Source: Paeniglutamicibacter psychrophenolicus
GTDB lineage: Bacteria; Actinomycetota; Actinomycetes; Actinomycetales; Micrococcaceae
Length of the DNA: 64,000 bases
Reading direction: 5' to 3'
NCBI RefSeq assembly: GCF_030812255.1
Contig: NZ_JAUSSH010000012.1
Location: forward strand, 62,001-126,000
Shown piece by piece: positions 19,612 to 27,537 of this stretch; position 1 is the stretch's first letter; every line of letters starts with the position of its first letter. The translations under genes were made by a program, and so were the position numbers. The notes under the pieces are model-generated. The model saw only the letters and a list, made by a program, of their open reading frames with translations. It was not told where the DNA came from and made no database searches.

Positions 19612-19872
19612 TCAGGCCTTCTTGGTGAACCTCGCGATGGCCCGCTGGGTGCCGCGGTCGGTGAGCACCTGGATCAACGCGGCGGTGACGGCCGACAGCA
19701 CGGCGAACCCGATGGCCTGGCGCATCGAGGCCTCGGCCTGGGCCTCCTTGTTGCCGTGCTTGGGCGGCTGCTGGCCGGTGAAACCGATCCAGGCCTTGTC
19801 GACGATCTTCCCTCCCAGGAAACCCGCGGCGATGGAAATTGCTGGACCGATCAGTTTCATCAAGCTGTTCAT
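19612..19872 (-). CDS. DUF4235 small membrane protein
   Basis: An 86-aa protein of the actinobacterial DUF4235 family. It has two hydrophobic segments, LIGPAISIAAGFLGGKIVDK and MRQAIGFAVLSAVTAALIQV, separated by a polar loop (FTGQQPPKHGNKEAQAEA). The KLIGPAISIAAGFLGGK start and the ALIQVLTDRG end are the recognisable parts. The ATG at 19872 is preceded by GGGAG. Function is unknown. It is divergent from the thiamine transporter leader. Confidence 0.75.
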   Translation of the reverse strand: MNSLMKLIGPAISIAAGFLGGKIVDKAWIGFTGQQPPKHGNKEAQAEASMRQAIGFAVLSAVTAALIQVLTDRGTQRAIARFTKKA

Positions 19873-19951
19873 GGGGACTCCCGAATATTGCGGCAAAGGT
19901 ACTAGGCCCAGCCTAGCTGAGGTAGCATCATAGAACTGAAACAATCACGAC

Positions 19952-20049
19952 AGGGGAGCGTCGTGCGGGGCAACCCGCACCCAGGCGCTGAGAGTGCGGA
20001 TAGCCGCAGACCCTCGAACCTGCCCCGGCTAGTACCGGCGAAGGAAGTC
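19952..20049 (+). promoter_or_regulatory. TPP riboswitch (THI element)
   Basis: The conserved parts of the thiamine pyrophosphate aptamer appear in order: GGGGAGC at the 5' side, GCTGAGAG in J2-3, GACCCTCGAACCTG across the three-way junction, and CGGCTAGTACCGGCGAAGGA for the pyrophosphate-sensing arm. It sits about 70 bp upstream of ykoE, so TPP should shut off synthesis of the downstream ECF transporter. A variable hairpin GTGCGGGGCAACCCGCAC occupies the usual optional P3 arm position. Confidence 0.95.
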
Positions 20050-20092
20050 GAGTTCTCAGGGGTGCGCGCGGAAGTGTGCGGGCATTCCCTCC

Positions 20093-20112
20093 CCTCCTTG
20101 AATCCAAGGAGG
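20093..20112 (+). promoter_or_regulatory. Shine-Dalgarno-sequestering hairpin of the TPP riboswitch
   Basis: CCTCCTTG and CAAGGAGG form a perfect 8-bp stem over the 4-nt loop AATC, and the 3' arm is the ykoE ribosome-binding site itself, 9 nt before the ATG. With the aptamer ending about 45 nt upstream, this looks like a translational expression platform rather than a transcription terminator. No T run is present. Confidence 0.75.
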
Positions 20113-20121
20113 ATCAACACC

Positions 20122-20748
20122 ATGGGCATCACCCACCAGCCCGCCGGGCACAAAACGGCAACCACATCCTGGCGCGTCGTCGACATCGTTATCGCGGCAG
20201 TCATCGCCGTGTCCTCGGGCGTCATCTTCTGGGCCTGGAACAGCAGCCACCACCTGCTCGACGTGCTGTTCCTGGCCTTCCCGCCTTCGGCCGCACTGGT
20301 CTCGGGCATGTGGCTCTTCCCCGCGGTGCTCGGCGCACTAATCATCCGCAAGCCCGGCGCGGCACTGTTCTGCGAAGTGGTCGCCGCGATGGTCTCCGCG
20401 CTCATGGGCTCGGAATTCGGGCTGACGGTCCTGGCCTCGGGCCTGATCCAGGGCCTGGGCGCCGAAGTGGTCTTCGCCGCGTTCCGCTACCGCACCTTCA
20501 ACCTGCCCGTGGCACTGCTGGCCGGCGCCGGAGCAGGACTCTTTGGAAGCGTCAACGACACCTTCATCTTCCGCTGGTTCCCCGAATACACCACCGGCAT
20601 GCTCATGGCCTACATCGGGTTCATGACCATCTCGGGCATCGTCATTGCCGGGATGCTCTCCTTCCTGGGAACCCGCGCGCTGGCCAAGACCGGTGCACTG
20701 GGCGCGCTTGCCAGCCGCAAGGCAGCCACCGAACCCATCCTCGGCTGA
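20122..20748 (+). CDS. ykoE: ECF transporter substrate-binding (S) component, thiamine/HMP type
   Basis: A 208-aa membrane protein of the YkoE family, the substrate-specificity subunit of a thiamine-related ECF importer. Segments VVDIVIAAVIAVSSGVIFWA, FLAFPPSAALVSGMWLFPAV, LIIRKPGAALFCEVVAAMVS and LASGLIQGLGAEVVFAAFRY are characteristic; about six helices are seen. The TPP riboswitch directly upstream supports thiamine, its pyrimidine moiety or a breakdown product as substrate. The ATG at 20122 follows a strong AGGAGG. Its TGA shares a base with the next gene's ATG (TGATG). Confidence 0.93.
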   Translation: MGITHQPAGHKTATTSWRVVDIVIAAVIAVSSGVIFWAWNSSHHLLDVLFLAFPPSAALVSGMWLFPAVLGALIIRKPGAALFCEVVAAMVSALMGSEFGLTVLASGLIQGLGAEVVFAAFRYRTFNLPVALLAGAGAGLFGSVNDTFIFRWFPEYTTGMLMAYIGFMTISGIVIAGMLSFLGTRALAKTGALGALASRKAATEPILG

Positions 20749-23135
20749 TGGGCACGGGCATCACCATGTCTTCAGCCTCGATGCTGCACCGCGAAAACGA
20801 CACCGCGGCCACGGTGCAACACCGCTGCGACGCGGTGTCCGTCAGCGCCCGGAACTGGGGGTGGCGGCACGCCGACCGCAAGCAAGCGGCGCTGTCGGGC
20901 CTGGACCTGGAGATCCGGGCCGGGGAACGCGTGCTGTTGGCCGGGCCCTCGGGTGCCGGGAAATCCACGCTGCTCTACGCGCTGGCCGGGGTCCTGGACG
21001 AAGACGACGAAACCTATTCCTCCGGCGAGCTGCTGCTGGACGGGGCACCGGCGGCCCAGGGCCGCGGACTGGTCGGGCTCATGCAGCAGGATCCCGAGAC
21101 CCAGGTCGTCCAGGCCCGGGTCGGGGACGATGTGGCCTTTGGCGCGGAGAACCTTTCGGTGCCGCCCGCGCAGATCCGGCGACGGATCATCGAGGCGCTC
21201 GACGCCGTAGGACTGGAGGTCCCGCTGGACCACCCGACCTCCGCGCTCTCGGGCGGGCAAAAGCAGCGCCTGGCCCTGGCCGGGATCCTGGCCATGGGGC
21301 CGGGGCTGGTGCTGCTGGACGAGCCCACGGCAAACCTGGACCCGGACGGGGTGCTGGAGGTCCGCGACGCGGTGCTGGCCGCACTGGATTCCACCGGCGC
21401 GACCCTGCTGATCGTCGAACACCGGCTCGAGGCCTGGGCGGCGCACATGGACCGGGTTATCGTGCTGGAACCCGGCGGCGGCATCGCCCACGACGGAACC
21501 CCCGGCGAGCTCTTTGCCCCCGGCCCGGTCCGCGAGAAATTGATTGCCGCCGGGGTGTGGGTGCCCGGGTACACCCCGGCATTCGACCCGCTGCCGGCCC
21601 CCGGGGAATCCGCTGCGTTGCTGCTGGAGGCCACGGACCTTGCCGTCACGCGCAAGCGCGGCGCCAGGCCGGCCGCCTCCGGCCTGGACCTGCGCCTGGG
21701 GGCGGGCGAGGCCTGGTGCGTGCGCGGGGCCAACGGCTCGGGCAAGTCGACCTTCGCGCTGACCCTCGGCGGACTGCTTCCGGTCGGATCCGGCACGGTG
21801 CTGGCCACCGGCGAATTGGCGGCCGGCACCGAGGCCCGGCCGTACCACTGGCGCGCCAGCGAATTGGTGGGACGGATCGGCTCGGTCTTCCAGGAGCCCG
21901 AGCACCAATTCGTCACCAACACCGTGGCCGAGGAACTGGCCTACGGTCCGCGGCACGCGGTCAAGCCGGGAACCCGGGAACCGCTGTTCACCGAGCGGGA
22001 GATCTCCTCGCGCGTCGAAGCGCTGCTGTCCCGGCTGCGGCTGGGACACCTGGCGGAGGCGAACCCCTTCACCCTCTCGGGCGGGGAAAAGCGCCGGCTC
22101 TCGGTCGCCACGGTGCTGGCCGCGGGCCCGCAGGTCCTCATCCTTGACGAGCCGACCTTCGGCCAGGACGCCAACACCTGGCGCGAACTGGCCCTGCTGC
22201 TGCGCGAGGAACTGGCCCGCGGAACCGCGATCATTGCGGTGACGCACGACGCCGACTTTGCCCGCGCCCTGGGCGCGCACGAATTCGTCCTGGCGTCCCC
22301 GGCCACCGCTGACGGCACCGCCCCCGCCGCTGCACGGCCCGGGTTGCTCGAGGCCGACGTGCGCGGGGGGACAAGCTTCCTGGGCCGGGCGAACCCGCTG
22401 GCAAAGCTGGCCGCCGTCGCGCTGGCCACCATCCCGCTGATCGCCTCCATGGACTGGGTCAGCAGCGGGATCGTGGTGGCCGCGACGATGCTGGCGCTGC
22501 CGCTGGCCAGCCTGTCGGTACCGCGCTTCCTGGCGCGCGGCTGGCCGCTGCTGCTCGCCGCGATCTTCGGTGCCTGGGGCACCGCGCTGGTGGGCAACGA
22601 CTCCGGGGCGGTGCTGCTGGACCTGGGCCTCTTCGACATCACCGAGGGCTCGCTGGCCGCCGGTGCGGCCACCGGGATGCGCGCCTTCGCGGTGGCGATC
22701 CCGGCGGTGCTGGTGCTGTTCACCACCGACCCGACCGACCTGGCCAATGCGCTGGCGCAAAAGGCGCGGCTGCCGCACCGTTTTGTGCTCGGCGCGCTGG
22801 CGGGCATGCGGCTGCTGGGCCTGTTGATCGAGGAATGGACCACGCTGGGCATGGCCCGGCGGGCCCGGGGCGTGGGCAGCCGCGGCTCGGCCGCCGCCCG
22901 GTTGCGGGCGAACCTGGGGCAGGTCTTCGGGCTGCTGGTCCAGGCCATCCGGCGGGCCTCGCGGCTGGCGGTGACCATGGAAGCCAAGGGCTTCGGGACC
23001 GCCGAACGGACCTGGCTGAATGCCTCGAGCTATGGCCGGCGGGATGCGGGGATCGTTGCCGCCGGGCTGCTGCTGGGCACCGGCGCAACATGGGCCGCGC
23101 TGGCCCTGGGCACCTGGAACCTGGTCTGGTCGTAG
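20748..23135 (+). CDS. ykoD: ECF transporter: two ATPase domains fused to the T (permease) component
   Basis: A 795-aa fusion. Residues about 20-270 and 290-520 are two ABC ATPases: Walker A GPSGAGKSTLLY and GANGSGKSTFAL, signatures LSGGQKQRLALAG and LSGGEKRRLSVAT, Walker B LVLLDEPTANLD and VLILDEPTFGQD. From about residue 540 a CbiQ/EcfT-type membrane domain follows (SFLGRANPLAKLAAVALATI, FTTDPTDLANALAQ, GMARRARGVGSRG, the Ala-Arg-Arg coupling helix). Bacillus encodes these as separate YkoD and YkoC. With YkoE this gives a complete two-gene thiamine-type ECF importer under the riboswitch. Starts at 20748 or 20766 are possible; the first overlaps ykoE. Confidence 0.92.
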   Translation: MGTGITMSSASMLHRENDTAATVQHRCDAVSVSARNWGWRHADRKQAALSGLDLEIRAGERVLLAGPSGAGKSTLLYALAGVLDEDDETYSSGELLLDGAPAAQGRGLVGLMQQDPETQVVQARVGDDVAFGAENLSVPPAQIRRRIIEALDAVGLEVPLDHPTSALSGGQKQRLALAGILAMGPGLVLLDEPTANLDPDGVLEVRDAVLAALDSTGATLLIVEHRLEAWAAHMDRVIVLEPGGGIAHDGTPGELFAPGPVREKLIAAGVWVPGYTPAFDPLPAPGESAALLLEATDLAVTRKRGARPAASGLDLRLGAGEAWCVRGANGSGKSTFALTLGGLLPVGSGTVLATGELAAGTEARPYHWRASELVGRIGSVFQEPEHQFVTNTVAEELAYGPRHAVKPGTREPLFTEREISSRVEALLSRLRLGHLAEANPFTLSGGEKRRLSVATVLAAGPQVLILDEPTFGQDANTWRELALLLREELARGTAIIAVTHDADFARALGAHEFVLASPATADGTAPAAARPGLLEADVRGGTSFLGRANPLAKLAAVALATIPLIASMDWVSSGIVVAATMLALPLASLSVPRFLARGWPLLLAAIFGAWGTALVGNDSGAVLLDLGLFDITEGSLAAGAATGMRAFAVAIPAVLVLFTTDPTDLANALAQKARLPHRFVLGALAGMRLLGLLIEEWTTLGMARRARGVGSRGSAAARLRANLGQVFGLLVQAIRRASRLAVTMEAKGFGTAERTWLNASSYGRRDAGIVAAGLLLGTGATWAALALGTWNLVWS

Positions 23136-23161
23136 GGCCCGGCGGGGGTGCCGTACGGCTT

Positions 23162-24016
23162 TTAGGATGCCGTGAGGTGCTCCCCGTTGCCCGGCAGGCC
23201 GTCGCGCGGGACCGGGTCGTGGCCGATGGACACGTTGGCGAAGGCCATCGGCAGCCCCTGCGCGGTCCAGGTGGAGGGCCCGTCCATCAATTGGGCGTGC
23301 ACATGCGGTTCGGAGCTGTTGCCGGTGTTCCCGCACGCGGCCACCACCTGCCCGGCCTCCACCGTGTCCCCTCGGCGAACCAGCGCGGAGCCCTGCTTCA
23401 GGTGGGCGAGCAGGGCGTAGCGCCCCTGCGCAGTTTGGATGGTGATGTGGTTTCCGGTCACGAAGCGCGGACCTCCGAGTTCGCGCAACGCTCCCTCGGC
23501 CATCAGGTACGCCACTGCCCATTTGTTGGACCGTGCCCGGTGGTCGCGCTGGGAGTCGGAGGACCGCACCACGGTTCCGGCCACCATCGAGCGCACCGGC
23601 TGCCCGAAGGCCGGGTAGTCCGCGCTGCGGCGCATCGCCGGGCCGTCGCCGAAGGCCGGCCGCGGGGCATCGAGCGGTTCGTGGACCAGGTCGATGGCGT
23701 GCGCCTGGCCGTAGACGCGCACCCCGTGGCTGGGCACCTTGTCCACCGGGCTGTTCATGCCCAGCCAACGCCCGGCCACCGGAGCGGTGACCACGACGGG
23801 TTCCGGCGGCGGGCCCAGCAGCCGGGCCCCGAAAAACGCCAGCAGGTATCCGGCGACCATGCCCGCCAACCCGGCGGGCGGAAGACGGTCCGCGGCCCAG
23901 GCCAGCCGGCCCCCGGGCAACAGCAGGCCCAGCAGCGTGCCGCCAAAGATCGCGACGATGGAGATGGCAAAGAGGGGCACGCGCACCCGGTGCAGTGCCA
24001 GGATCGCGGTATTCAT
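23162..24016 (-). CDS. Membrane-anchored M23 (LytM-type) metallopeptidase
   Basis: A 284-aa protein with two N-terminal hydrophobic segments (VPLFAISIVAIFGGTLLGLL and AGMVAGYLLAFFGARLLG) and a C-terminal M23 domain. Zinc and catalytic residues are visible in AHAIDLVHEP (HxxxD type), LLAHLKQGSALVRRGDTVEA and SEPHVHAQLMDGP (HxH). GNTGN precedes the last motif as in active LytM enzymes, so it is probably an active peptidoglycan endopeptidase. The ATG at 24016 overlaps the stop of the upstream unknown gene by ATGA. It is convergent with the ykoDC gene, 26 bp away. Confidence 0.85.
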   Translation of the reverse strand: MNTAILALHRVRVPLFAISIVAIFGGTLLGLLLPGGRLAWAADRLPPAGLAGMVAGYLLAFFGARLLGPPPEPVVVTAPVAGRWLGMNSPVDKVPSHGVRVYGQAHAIDLVHEPLDAPRPAFGDGPAMRRSADYPAFGQPVRSMVAGTVVRSSDSQRDHRARSNKWAVAYLMAEGALRELGGPRFVTGNHITIQTAQGRYALLAHLKQGSALVRRGDTVEAGQVVAACGNTGNSSEPHVHAQLMDGPSTWTAQGLPMAFANVSIGHDPVPRDGLPGNGEHLTAS

Positions 24017-24432
24017 GATCCGGCCGCCACCAGGCAGGCCAGCAGTGGGACGGTGCGCGCGGCGGGGACCTCGTAGCTGCCCCCTGCGCCCTGCATCAGC
24101 CAGCCGGCGAACGGCGGCCGGCGCAGGTGGTGGTGCATCCGGCCCTTGGTGCCCGGGGATCCGGGGACGGCGAAGGCGGCTGCCCGGTCCGACCAGCCGG
24201 CCTCGAGCTTCGCCGCGTAGCCCGCAAGCTGTTGCCGTTCGGCGGGGGATCCGGAGGGCGGGACCATCGATCCGGCCAGCCTGGACGCGCCGTCCGATGC
24301 GGCAGAGCGGTTCGCCGGCGCTGCCGCCGGTGCGCCGGATCCCGGGGAGGAGCGATCGTTGGGGGCGGTGGGCCGTCCTGGCAGCTGCCCGCGCGGTTGT
24401 TGTGTTTCGTGCGTGTGGCCGGCGTAGTTCAC
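24013..24432 (-). CDS. Unrecognised 139-aa protein translationally coupled to the M23 peptidase
   Basis: I do not recognise a family. The first 60 residues are rich in Pro, Ala, Ser and Gly and look disordered. The rest contains AGYAAKLEAGWSDRAAAFAV, a basic-aromatic patch GRMHHHLRRPPFAGWLMQGA, and a short hydrophobic C-terminus (TVPLLACLVAAGS). The start is a GTG at 24432 with GAGAG directly before it, too close for a standard site, so an internal start is possible. The evidence for a real gene is the ATGA overlap with the downstream peptidase and the uninterrupted frame with high GC3. It might be a partner of the peptidase; this is inference from position only. Confidence 0.5.
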   Translation of the reverse strand: MNYAGHTHETQQPRGQLPGRPTAPNDRSSPGSGAPAAAPANRSAASDGASRLAGSMVPPSGSPAERQQLAGYAAKLEAGWSDRAAAFAVPGSPGTKGRMHHHLRRPPFAGWLMQGAGGSYEVPAARTVPLLACLVAAGS

Positions 24433-24517
24433 CTCTCAACGGTAGGCAGGAACGTTTTTGCGATCAAGGGTTGTTCCCGGGCCGGAATCACTTGCCGCTT
24501 GGCCCCCATGCGGCCGG

Positions 24518-24979
24518 CTAGGCGCCGAAGCCCAGCGACGCGATGGCCGGCAGGGACCCGGCGGCAAGGTTCTGCAGCACGTAGCGTTCGTGCTCCGGCA
24601 TGGGCTCGGGCAAGTCTTCAAGGTCGAACCATTCCATGGCGGCGCACTTTTCCGGCTCCATGATGCGGGCCTCACCCCGCCACACATCGGCGGCGAAGAA
24701 GAAATCCACGCGCTGTGCCCGCGGCGAGCCCCCGCCGTTGGTGCGGTGCAGGGTCGACAGCGGGACCAGGTCCGCCGGGTCCAGCAGCACCCCGGTTTCC
24801 TCGGCGGCCTCGCGCACCGCCGCGGCGAGCACCGATTCGCCCGCTTCCACGTGCCCGGCCGCGGCGCAGGCCCAATGCCCGTCCATGAACCCGGTGTGCT
24901 GCCGCAATTGCAGCAGCACCCGCGAGTCGCGGCGGAACACCACGTAGGCGGCCGGCACCAATTGGAACAGTTCTTGCAC
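24518..24979 (-). CDS. Nudix hydrolase
   Basis: A 153-aa Nudix pyrophosphohydrolase. The Nudix box is complete: GHVEAGESVLAAAVREAAEE followed by TGV, fitting Gx5Ex7REUxEExGU. The protein starts QELFQLVPAAYVVFRRDSRV, with substrate loops LRQHTGFMDGHWACAAAG before the box and VDFFFAADVWRGEARIMEPE after it; this layout resembles small-molecule (NTP or dihydroneopterin triphosphate) Nudix enzymes. It lies 57 bp downstream of pabC on the same strand, which makes a role in folate synthesis (the FolQ/NudB step) worth considering. Substrate cannot be read from the motif. Confidence 0.9.
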   Translation of the reverse strand: MQELFQLVPAAYVVFRRDSRVLLQLRQHTGFMDGHWACAAAGHVEAGESVLAAAVREAAEETGVLLDPADLVPLSTLHRTNGGGSPRAQRVDFFFAADVWRGEARIMEPEKCAAMEWFDLEDLPEPMPEHERYVLQNLAAGSLPAIASLGFGA

Positions 24980-25036
24980 GATGGAACCTCGAATCCGTTG
25001 CTTCGCCCCGACGCCGGGGGATTGACGTGGAGCCGC

Positions 25037-25912
25037 TTATTGGATGGCGTCGACCATGGCGGTGAGTTCGGCATGCAGTTGCCCGTCGCGGGCGATCACG
25101 GTGCCGTCGATGGAGTTCACCGGGGTGAGCAGCCGGACGCTGGAGACCAGCCACACGCCCTCGGAATCCAGCAGGTTTTCCGGGGTCAGCGGCCCGTAGC
25201 CCAGCTCCCACCCGGCCTCGCGGGCGGCGGCAAAGATGGCTCCCTGGGTGGTTCCCGGCAGGATGCCGGTTTCCAGGGTCGGGGTGATCAGCCGCTTGGT
25301 GTCCCCGTCGCGGTGCGCGATCAGCACGGTGGAGGTGGGGCCCTCCAAGACGATCCCGTCGCTTGAGGTGAAGATGACGTCGTCGGCGCCCAGCTTGTTG
25401 GCGTGGCGCAGCGCCGCCATGTTCACCGCGTAGGACAGGGTCTTGGCGCCCATCAACAGCCAGGGTGCGCGCTCGGCCACCCTGGAGTCGTAGCCGCGGT
25501 CCAGGAAGATCACCGAGATCCCGCTCTGGCGCTGCACCCGTCCCAGCTCGGGGGCCGGGGAGACCATGACCCAGGAGGTGCCGTGGCCGTTGCCCTCGGT
25601 GCCGCGGGTGGCCACGAGCTTCACCACCGCTTCCTCGGCCGGGGTGGCGGCATCGAATGCCGCCACGGCGGTCTCGATCGCCGCACGCCAGGCCTCCTCG
25701 TGCGGAACGAGCAGGTCGCAGGTCGAGGCCGAGACGCGCAGCCGGGCCAGGTGGGCGTCGAGCTTGCGCACGATCCCGTCGGTGTACAGCGCGGATTCGA
25801 AGATCCCGTCGCCGCGGGTCACGCCCTGGTCCAGGACCGAGAGCTGGGCGGTGGCGGCATCGGCGACGCGGCCGGCGGGAAAGTCGGGATCGAGGAACAC
25901 AAGAGCAGTCAT
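25037..25912 (-). CDS. pabC: 4-amino-4-deoxychorismate lyase (PLP fold type IV)
   Basis: A 291-aa fold-type-IV PLP enzyme. The PLP lysine is in LLMGAKTLSYAVNMAALRHA, the substrate-side motif is DQGVTRGDGIFESALY near the N-terminus, and DDVIFTSSDGIVLEGPTSTV plus ETGILPGTTQGAIFAAARE complete the signature. Branched-chain and D-amino-acid aminotransferases share the fold, but the short length, the GILPGTTQG loop and actinobacterial context favour aminodeoxychorismate lyase, which makes 4-aminobenzoate for folate. The partner PabB is 9 kb away in a fusion gene. It is followed by a Nudix gene and is divergent from cardiolipin synthase. Confidence 0.85.
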   Translation of the reverse strand: MTALVFLDPDFPAGRVADAATAQLSVLDQGVTRGDGIFESALYTDGIVRKLDAHLARLRVSASTCDLLVPHEEAWRAAIETAVAAFDAATPAEEAVVKLVATRGTEGNGHGTSWVMVSPAPELGRVQRQSGISVIFLDRGYDSRVAERAPWLLMGAKTLSYAVNMAALRHANKLGADDVIFTSSDGIVLEGPTSTVLIAHRDGDTKRLITPTLETGILPGTTQGAIFAAAREAGWELGYGPLTPENLLDSEGVWLVSSVRLLTPVNSIDGTVIARDGQLHAELTAMVDAIQ

Positions 25913-26012
25913 GGTTACCAGATTACCGCCGGGCCGTGGTTCCCAAGTGTTCCCCGCACTGCCGGTAGTCTGGGACAAAGGCCGGGAACCACACTCTGGC
26001 AAGGAGGGATCC

Positions 26013-27503
26013 ATGAACGAGGGCAACGACGCGCTGACGGTTGGTGCCGCTTTGTGGTCCGTGGCGGTGGGGATCGAGCTGACCATCCGCATCACGATGG
26101 TGGGCATCGTGCCCGGCAACCGCCGCCCCACCACCGCCATGGCCTGGCTGCTGGCGATTTTCTTCATCCCCGTGGTGGGCCTGCTGCTCTACCTGCTCTT
26201 TGCCAACATCAAGCTCTCGAGGCGCCGGATCCAGCGGCAGAGAAACGTCAACGAATCGATCCTTGAAGCCACCCAGCACATGATCGGCGGAAACCGCTCG
26301 CCCGAGGCCCCGGACTGGGTGCTCTCGGCGGTCGAGCTGAACCGGACCCTGGGGGCGCTGCCGCTGCAGGCCGGGAACGCGGTCGAATTCATCACCGGAT
26401 ACAAGGAATCCCTGGATGAGATGCGCCTGGAGATCGACAAGGCCCGACGCTACGTGCACGTGCAGTTCTACATCATCGGCGAGGACGATGAGTACGTCGG
26501 CCCGATCCTCGAGGCCCTGGAACGCGCGGTCGCCCGCGGGGTCAAGGTCAGGGTGCTTTTCGACCACCTGGGTTCGCTGCGCGTGAAGGGCTACTTCGGG
26601 TTGGTGCGGCGGATGAGTGCGGCCGGGATCAACTGGCGGCGGATGCTTCCGCTGGCACCCTTCCAGCGACGGTGGCGGCGCCCGGATCTGCGCAACCACC
26701 GCAAGATCGTGGTGGTGGACGGGCAGGTCGCCTTCACCGGTTCGCAGAACCTGATCGAGCCCGGATACAAGCGGTCCTCCGCGCACAAGATCGGCCGCGA
26801 ATGGGTCGAGCTGATGGCCAAGGTCCGCGGTCCGCTGGTGACCAGCCTGGACGTGGTCTTTGCCACCGACTGGTCGCAGGAATCCGACGGGGACCTGCTC
26901 CACGACCTGGCCATGGTGGAGGAGCCGATGAACGCGGCACCCGACGCGGGCGAGGACATCGGGCAGGTGGTGCCCAGCGGGCCGGGCTTCGAGGCGGAGA
27001 ACAACCTGCGGCTGTTCAACACGCTGATCTACTCGGCCACCGAGCGGCTTTCGATCACCAGCCCCTACTTCGTCCCGGACGATTCACTGCTCTATGCGAT
27101 CACCACCGCCGCCCAGCGTGGGGTGGCGGTGGAACTGTTCGTCTGTGAGAAGGGCGACCAGGCCCTGGTGCAGCACGCCCAGCAGTCCTACTACGAGGCG
27201 CTGCTGCGCGCCGGGGTGCGGATCTACCGGTACAAGGCACCCACGGTGCTGCATTCAAAGTGCATGGCCGTGGACGACGAGGTGGTGGTCATGGGCTCCT
27301 CCAACATGGACATGCGCTCCTTCTCCCTGAACCTCGAGATCACCCTGATGCTGCTGGGCTCCGACCTGGTCAACGAGTTGATGAAGGTGCAGGACGTCTA
27401 CCGGGCGAACTCCACCGAGCTGACCCTGGAGCAGTGGTCCAAGCGCACCCCGGTGAGCCGCTGGATCGACAACGTCGCCAGGCTCTCGGCCACCTTGCAA
27501 TAG
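26013..27503 (+). CDS. cls: Cardiolipin synthase
   Basis: A 496-aa membrane enzyme of the phospholipase D superfamily. Two N-terminal helices (ALWSVAVGIELTIRITMVGI and MAWLLAIFFIPVVGLLLYLL) precede two catalytic HKD motifs: NHRKIVVVDGQVAFTGSQN at about residues 228-246 and LHSKCMAVDDEVVVMGSSNM at about 413-432. It condenses phosphatidylglycerol, or PG with CDP-DAG, to cardiolipin. The ATG at 26013 follows AGGAGGG. The promoter region shared with pabC contains a spaced inverted repeat GTGGTTCCC...GGGAACCAC (25936-25992). Confidence 0.93.
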   Translation: MNEGNDALTVGAALWSVAVGIELTIRITMVGIVPGNRRPTTAMAWLLAIFFIPVVGLLLYLLFANIKLSRRRIQRQRNVNESILEATQHMIGGNRSPEAPDWVLSAVELNRTLGALPLQAGNAVEFITGYKESLDEMRLEIDKARRYVHVQFYIIGEDDEYVGPILEALERAVARGVKVRVLFDHLGSLRVKGYFGLVRRMSAAGINWRRMLPLAPFQRRWRRPDLRNHRKIVVVDGQVAFTGSQNLIEPGYKRSSAHKIGREWVELMAKVRGPLVTSLDVVFATDWSQESDGDLLHDLAMVEEPMNAAPDAGEDIGQVVPSGPGFEAENNLRLFNTLIYSATERLSITSPYFVPDDSLLYAITTAAQRGVAVELFVCEKGDQALVQHAQQSYYEALLRAGVRIYRYKAPTVLHSKCMAVDDEVVVMGSSNMDMRSFSLNLEITLMLLGSDLVNELMKVQDVYRANSTELTLEQWSKRTPVSRWIDNVARLSATLQ

Positions 27504-27537
27504 GCGGCGGCACGCGGGACGGCGAACCGGTAGGCCC

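Noticed and set aside
25936-25992. GTGGTTCCC...GGGAACCAC repeat in the pabC/cls spacer
   Set aside because: Nine-bp arms 39 bp apart could be an operator pair, but no regulator is nearby and the arms are simple; noted in the cls entry only.
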